Source of the DNA: Macrocystis pyrifera
Lineage: Eukaryota; Sar; Phaeophyceae; Laminariales; Laminariaceae
Direction of reading: 5' to 3'
Length of the DNA: 64,000 nt
NCBI GenBank assembly: GCA_031763025.1
Contig: JASSKH010000003.1
Span: forward strand, 9,375,078-9,439,077
Position 1 is the first letter of the stretch. Each line of letters starts with the position of its first letter. The position numbers and the translations under genes are program-made. Below the pieces are notes generated by a model. It was not told the DNA's origin and ran no database searches. It saw nothing but the letters and a program-made list of their open reading frames with translations. Positions 58,095-64,000 of the stretch are shown piece by piece.

Positions 58095-60194
58095 TACGAC
58101 GACGGCTCCTCTTCCTCCTCCTCCTCCTCCTCCTCCATGTCTTGTGCCTGTGCACTTTCCGCAATAGCCGACCATACGCGACTCGGCAGTTTGGTCGATT
58201 TGGTGAGCTCCTTGAACGTACAGGAGATTGCTGCAACATGCTCCTAACCAATTGAACGTATTCGCTTGCCCTGTACTAGGCAAAACTCGGGGGTCCACCC
58301 TGCTCTTCCGTACTTAGAGCGTGGCGCGCTGGCATCTACAGTCTTTGGCATGTACCAGTGCAACTCCACCTCGTCGCTATCTACCCCTCTTTTGATGGAC
58401 AGGACATTCCCCACACAAACTGCCGACAGGGCGCTCTTCGGCTGCGAAAAGGCCACAAACTTTCCAATCTCCACGCTGATGAAGGCGGTGCCGCTAGCTG
58501 TGTTTGCAGACCGCGCCCCCCCCCAGCCACCTCTACCCCCCCCCCCCCCCCCCTTGAGCAGGTGAAACTCCCGTCGCTCCAGCCCTGATTTCGCCTCTGT
58601 CGCTCACAGTAGAAGCCGATCCACCACTCCCTGCAGCAGTCGTCTCTGTGTCACCTGCTTGACTCCCCACACCCGGCCTTGAAGCACCTACACTTGAAAG
58701 CTCGCTCTTGTCGATTGGGTCCGGCAGGTTGTACAGGGAGAGGTCCCAGTCGAATGGAACCGGCGTGGACTGGCCAACGTCAATAACACTATCCGCCAGT
58801 TCCCTCATCAACTGGATGTAGTACTGGTCCGCCGTGACACCCTCCGGCAGAACACCTGAAATACAGCACCAGACAATGGAGCGCAAGGCCGTGCGCAAAG
58901 TTGCATAGCGATACATAGTTCAGTGTGTGAACCCGATGGGGAATTATTGCGATATGGAGCTCCAGCATCGGCTACGCGCGTGCGGCCGCGTTACATATAA
59001 AATTAATACCATGTAGCGAATGTATTATACCAGCCACTAGGAACGCGTGCGTGCGCCCGTTCTACGCATGAAGTTAGTACCATGTAGCATAAGTATTACA
59101 GCAGCCACTAGGAACGCGCGCCGCAGGTTAAAACTGTCGCAACATTGCGTGCCTTGTTTGCAGGAAGCAGTGGGTCGTCAAATCAATTCGACTAGATCTC
59201 GAAAGGCGTCGTGGTTTTTTGTTGTCGTCAAATTTAATAACTCATTCTGACTTCCGAAAACAATCAGTCAATGTAGCGTAGTTAATACAACGTGGTGAAC
59301 TCCACGACTGCTCCAACACTAGTTCGGTGTAGTTTATGCTCAAAGACGTGGGTGAAGATCCGCCGCTCGAAGGCACCTGTCCATGCTAACTCCAGCAACT
59401 TCAAGGGACACAACAACAATGGAAAGTACAATAATACAAATATTAATAACAATAGCTGGGTTAGTCGCACACCACTTACCGACGCTGTGGCAGTAAGTCT
59501 CGGTCCGTTTTTCAGACGCCTCGATGCACAAGCGGTGTTGGCGAAGGGTGTTGTCGTCCACCGATTTTCGGGGGTGATCAGGCGCATCCCGCAGATCAGG
59601 CCATCTCTTCATGATCGTCATGTACCCCTCGCTGTACTCTCCCTTCCTGTTTTACGAAGCAAGACAATACAAAATCGGCAGATATGGATTTAACACCGCT
59701 GCTGTCTGAGTTCCCGCTCGTGTGCTGCATGCGTATATGCTCTGATTTCCCTTTAATATTAGGGCAAATGCCAAAATCAGGTATACCTGATCCATTTGAG
59801 CCAAAATCAGGTACATTCTAAAACCAAGTGAAAAACGCGCGCCACGGGCGGTGTGATGTCCATGACAATCTGGTAAAAAAAGAATGCGCCTAAAGCATTA
59901 AGCGTGCCACATGGCCTCCAAAATCTGAATTGTTTTGTTTTCTTCAGGGTGTATCATAGGTACCACGGGCTCCACTTGGTCCTGCAGAGAGTCACTATTA
60001 ATATGCTTCGTTTGTTTCGCCACGGCGGGAGCGCCGAGAGTATTTACTCTGGCGCCCCCCCCCCGTTGACAGCTTTAAAGCTTCCAGACCGTCCTCGCGG
60101 AACCGCCTGCTCGGCACGAAATTATCTTGCCGTACCAAACCTGAGACCACCTCGACGCGGGGTGGTGCAGACGAAACGCCGTGTGTCCATGGTG
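58095..60194 (-). CDS. Unrecognised spliced gene, right copy
   Basis: Mirror of 22,942-25,040. Exon 59,480-59,646 joins exon 58,095-58,855 in phase; the possible extra block is at 59,898-60,194 with the same C10/G10 run. The Gly linker has a longer C run here, and the block reading EIGKFVAFSQPKSALSAVC is again in a different frame. The same in-frame TAG follows RIRSIG. Function unknown. Confidence 0.45.
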
Positions 60195-60439
60195 CTGTAA
60201 AGACTGCTGTGAACACCACATGGAAAACAACAGAGTACACACAACAACAAACTGAAGCACATCGCACACCCGAAAGGAGAAAAAGTGAAACCAGCGTACG
60301 CATGTGTGCATGTATATACGTACTTTTACGTACGACGTACGAGTACAGAGTTTATACGTCAACACAGAAGAATTTCAACCGAGGGAGGACAGACGCATAC
60401 GGAGAGAAAACACGGCAGCGTACGTAAAATTTGGGCAAT

Positions 60440-62545
60440 TACTGTTTCAATAGTCTATTGTGTCTACAATTGATTGAGGAGGGTGTGTGTTAATGGGATT
60501 TGTCTTGACAATTGTTTTTGGTGACTGTCTATTGATTGAAATTGTCACTACAATTGATTTCGGCGATTGCCCATTAATTGAAATTGGCCAGACATTTGTT
60601 TTCGACGATTGTCTATGAATTGGAATTGTCCAGGCAATCGATTTCGAATACCATCTATACTAGTTGGAATTGTGTGAGCAACAGGTTTCGAGTGTTGTCT
60701 ATGAATTGGAATTGTCCAAACAATTGGTTGCGGAGACTGCCAATTATTGGAATTATTCAGCAAATTGATTTCGGGTGCTATCCAATAATTGTAATTGTCC
60801 AGACAATCGATTTCGGGTGTTGTCCACTAACTGAAATTGTTCAGACAATTGATTTCGGGAGCTGTCTACTAATTGGATTTGTCTGAACATTTGATTTCGG
60901 CTGCTGCTTATTAACTGAAATTGTCCGCACAATTGATTTCGGGTGCTGTCAATTCAATGGAATTGCCCAATCGGACTTCGGCGACTGGAAAGTAATTAGA
61001 ACTACATCCGCACAATTCATTTCAGATGCCGCGCAAGAAATCAATTGCTCGATGAATGTCATGGCCGTGTACCTGCAGTAGTTATTGTATTATGATAGAC
61101 ACTCCCCATTGAATTGACACTACTCGTAATATGGCACAATGAAAGACCTTGCCAATGATTGCGTATAGAAGGAAGTTCCCGATCCTGTTGTAGAGGCAAT
61201 ACTAGCATGGTGGTACTGTTGTGTACTGACCAAATCAAATGTAGTTCTACAAGTAGCTGCCAGCTTTCAACTAACAGAGCCCTCTTAAACTCGATAGCCA
61301 TGACAATTCCAATTAGTAGATTGCTTCCGAAACCCATTGTCCGGACGATTCCAATTAATAGACGGTATCTCAAACCAGTTACCCCGATAAGTCCAATTCA
61401 TGTAAATCACCCGAAATCAATCGTTCAAGCAAATCCAATAAATAGACAGCCTGTGAAATCATTTGCCAGCACAATTTCCGATAGGCAGTCTCCGAGCTCA
61501 TTTGTCTGGACAATTCCGAATATTGAAAAGCACCAAACATCAATTGTTCAGACAATTCTAATTAATGGACAGTCTCTGAAATCAATTGTCAGGGCAACTT
61601 CAATTGATAAAGAGTCTCCAAACTTATTTTTTCCGGACAATTCCAATTGTTAAACAGTACGAGTACCCGGTATCAATTGTCCGAATAAATCCAATAGTTA
61701 GACAGTATCCAAGATCAATTGTCTAAACAATTTCAATTGCTAGACAGTCGATGACATCACTTGAGCGGACAATTCCAGAATAGACAACTTCGTGACTCTG
61801 CTGTAGGGGCAATTGTCTATTGATAGGTCTATTGTCCAAGGCATAAGCAGAAAAGGGCGGGACACATCAACTTTAGCTTTGTGTTTTATGTCCGCAGGTA
61901 GGAAGTTTTGATACCGCCTGGCCCATGTGCTCACATGTAAATCATTAAAAAAGGTTTCACGAACCAAAATAATCCGTATGCGCTGTTATTTTGAAATGTA
62001 CGGGCAGTTGATTTAGGAGACTGCCCACCAACGATGGCATTGTCTGAAGTAGTTTCGGAGATTTTGTATTAGTCGAAATTGTAACGATAATTGATTGTAC
62101 ACCGTCTATTAATTGGAATTGCCCGGACAATTGATTTAGAAAGCAGTCTGCCAATTGAAATTGTCCGGACAATTGATTTTGGAGACTGTTTATAAATTGG
62201 AATTGTCGGGCCAATTGATCTGGGAGACTGTCTATTAATTGGAGTTGTCGGGACAAATACTTTTGGCGTTAGTCTACTAATTGAAATTGTCCGGACAACT
62301 ATTTCGGGGGGGGGCGACTATCAATTGGAATTGTTGAGACAATTGATTCAGGAGACAGTCTGTCAATCGGAATTGGCCGGACAATTTATTTAGGAGAAGG
62401 TCCATTAATTGGAATTGTCCGGACCATTGATTACGGAGACTACCTATAAAGCGAAATTTTCTGGACAATAGGGTCAGGTAGGGGTCACTTAACAGAAATT
62501 GTCTGGACGATAGAGCTCGACGCCTTTCAATTAACTGGAATTAGG
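60440..62545. repeat. 42-bp satellite, right copy
   Basis: Mirror of 20,590-22,690, with the same three blocks and inverted middle block. Confidence 0.88.
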
Positions 62546-63189
62546 GACCACAATAATCGACAGTCAATTGCAATGTGTGTGTTCTTCACATTAAACCGTT
62601 ATTCTACTCGTCAACATCCAGCAAGCCCAGTGTCCGTGCTGATTCTTCACCCTAGAAAGATAAGAGCTCTGTGGTCACACTACGACACAGAGATAACACA
62701 CCGTAATGCATTAATAGCCTACGCAATACCATGCCTTCGCACTAGGTGCGGCCGGCACAACATACATACATACGCCAGCAACCAAAATATACACCATAAA
62801 GAAAGAGAAGCAACGAAGAAACCAAACCGAAAAAGAAAAGGAGAATAATCCTTTTTTAATACATACCTGGTAAATAAATAAATAAAATGGGAAGCCAAAG
62901 CTCAGACACATACTTACCGCGAGCATGAGCCACAAGGGACGTGCAAGGGGGAAGAAACGGGAAGGCACAAGGGATATATTATATGCATCCCGGGGAACAT
63001 TTAACTAAGTAAAAAGAGAAAGAATGAGTGGGCCAAAATACGCTCGTCACCCACCCACTATATAGTACTTCTTTCATAAGGATAAGAAGGGGAAAATAAA
63101 GTTAAGTCATGGAAAAAAAATCAAAGCACCAAGCCATACATACCGAACGGCCGCAGCAGTTGGCGGTACGAGTAGCAAAGAAAAGTCCA
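62546..63189. other. Intergenic DNA, nothing recognised (right copy)
   Basis: Mirror of 19,936-20,589. No gene seen. Confidence 0.4.
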
Positions 63190-64000
63190 ACCTATTAGTT
63201 GGCCTGGTACCTTGCTACCCTATCTGCGGTCTCTCTGCTACTCTCTTCTACCGCGGTTTCCCTTCTACTCCTCCTGTTCCCCCCCCTGCCCCCATACACT
63301 TGTACGGTGTTCCTTCTACCCCTCCTGCTGTTACCCCTCCCCTCATTCCCTCTAACACTACCTGCAGCGGATGCACGGCGCTGTCTACTCAGCTTTGCCT
63401 CAGCCTCGTGCCACCTGCCCATGAACTGTTCAGCTGCTTCGAGGATTCCCCGGTACCACTTTCCCGTCTGTTTTGCTGCAGTGGGCCACAGTGCGGTCCC
63501 AACTTCCGTTGATCCCTCGGTGGCTTTGAACACTCTAAAGTCCTCCGCAGTGGCCCTAGGCCAAGTCTTGGGCTGCCCGCCTGGTTTCGGGCTCCCCCCA
63601 CCAGCGATTGTCCCGAACATCAACCGACTGGGCAATCGCCCCTCGTGTTGCCGCACCAGAGCCCCCGTAAAGAAGAGTCGCCGTTTACGGATGGTCGTTT
63701 CGATACTTTCGCATCGTGTTATCCTGAGCGCCTTCGCATACGAGAGGGTGGTGTGGTCGGTGCGTAGTCGGCGCTGGAAACCAATGACTCGCAGAAGGAC
63801 TTCGTGGTGGGCTGATCGAAGCTTGGCGAAGTGGTCCGCATTGAGGGTCCACGTCACGCAACCGTACAGCAAGGTCTCAATCACCTCGGCCTTCAGCATC
63901 CGGACTTTCAGACTAACTAACTAACTAAGCGGTGCGTTCGTCCTATCGTACAGTTCCGGACCATACCGTTTGAGGCATGCCCGCATCAGACGGATTCGTC
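63190..64000 (-). pseudogene. LINE reverse transcriptase C-terminal part (right copy, cut by window end)
   Basis: Open over 234 codons at 63,195-63,899: ETLLYGCVTWTLNAD, GFQRRLRTDHTTLSYAKAL, a GQPKTW block and a basic tail. The reverse transcriptase core continues beyond the window. Confidence 0.75.

Larger units (their letters stand above)
41657..64000. repeat. Right arm of the inverted duplication
   Basis: Reverse complement of the left arm from 41,556 back to 19,122, where the window ends. Its frames are more often intact than those of the left arm (receptor tail, LINE C terminus), although the integrase has its own single-base shift. Confidence 0.93.

Overview
This is nuclear DNA of a eukaryote. 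Genes have spliced exons with GT-AG introns and pyrimidine-rich acceptors. Non-LTR and Ty3-type retroelements, short inverted-repeat elements, minisatellites and very long homopolymers fill most of the window, and intergenic space is large. An ionotropic glutamate receptor-like gene together with this repeat landscape would suit a stramenopile such as a brown alga. That assignment is an inference, not something the sequence proves.

The window is three contigs joined by two gaps of exactly 100 N (18,339-18,438 and 41,557-41,656). Contig A (1-18,338) is mostly repeats: seven copies of a ~110-bp inverted-repeat element, a decayed LINE (9.4-12.0 kb), short retroposon pieces bounded by poly(C)/poly(G), an uninterrupted run of 165 G, and several small tandem arrays. 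Near its end are two plus-strand exons (16,167-16,399 and 17,838-18,029) that look like the extracellular amino-terminal domain of a glutamate-type receptor.

Contigs B (18,439-41,556) and C (41,657-64,000 and beyond) are reverse-complement copies of one another meeting head to head at the second gap, so a left position x pairs with a right position y where x+y is about 83,115-83,190. Reading outward from the gap, each arm holds: the 3' part of a glutamate receptor gene (end of the S2 ligand-binding lobe, last membrane helix, ~400-residue tail), about 15 kb of low-coding DNA with two SINE-like repeats, a candidate LTR, a Ty3-type integrase with chromodomain-like and Tudor-like modules, an unrecognised spliced gene that may belong to a transposon, a 42-bp satellite whose orientation flips internally, and a second LINE.

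The receptor 3' exons run on the plus strand in C and the minus strand in B, while the 5' exons in A are on the plus strand. The simplest reading is that A and C flank one receptor gene, that B is a redundant copy of C scaffolded backwards, and that the middle exons (S1 and the pore) are missing. Differences between arms in the stretches compared are almost all single-base indels in homopolymers, plus a few small length differences, which suits alleles or read error better than an old duplication.
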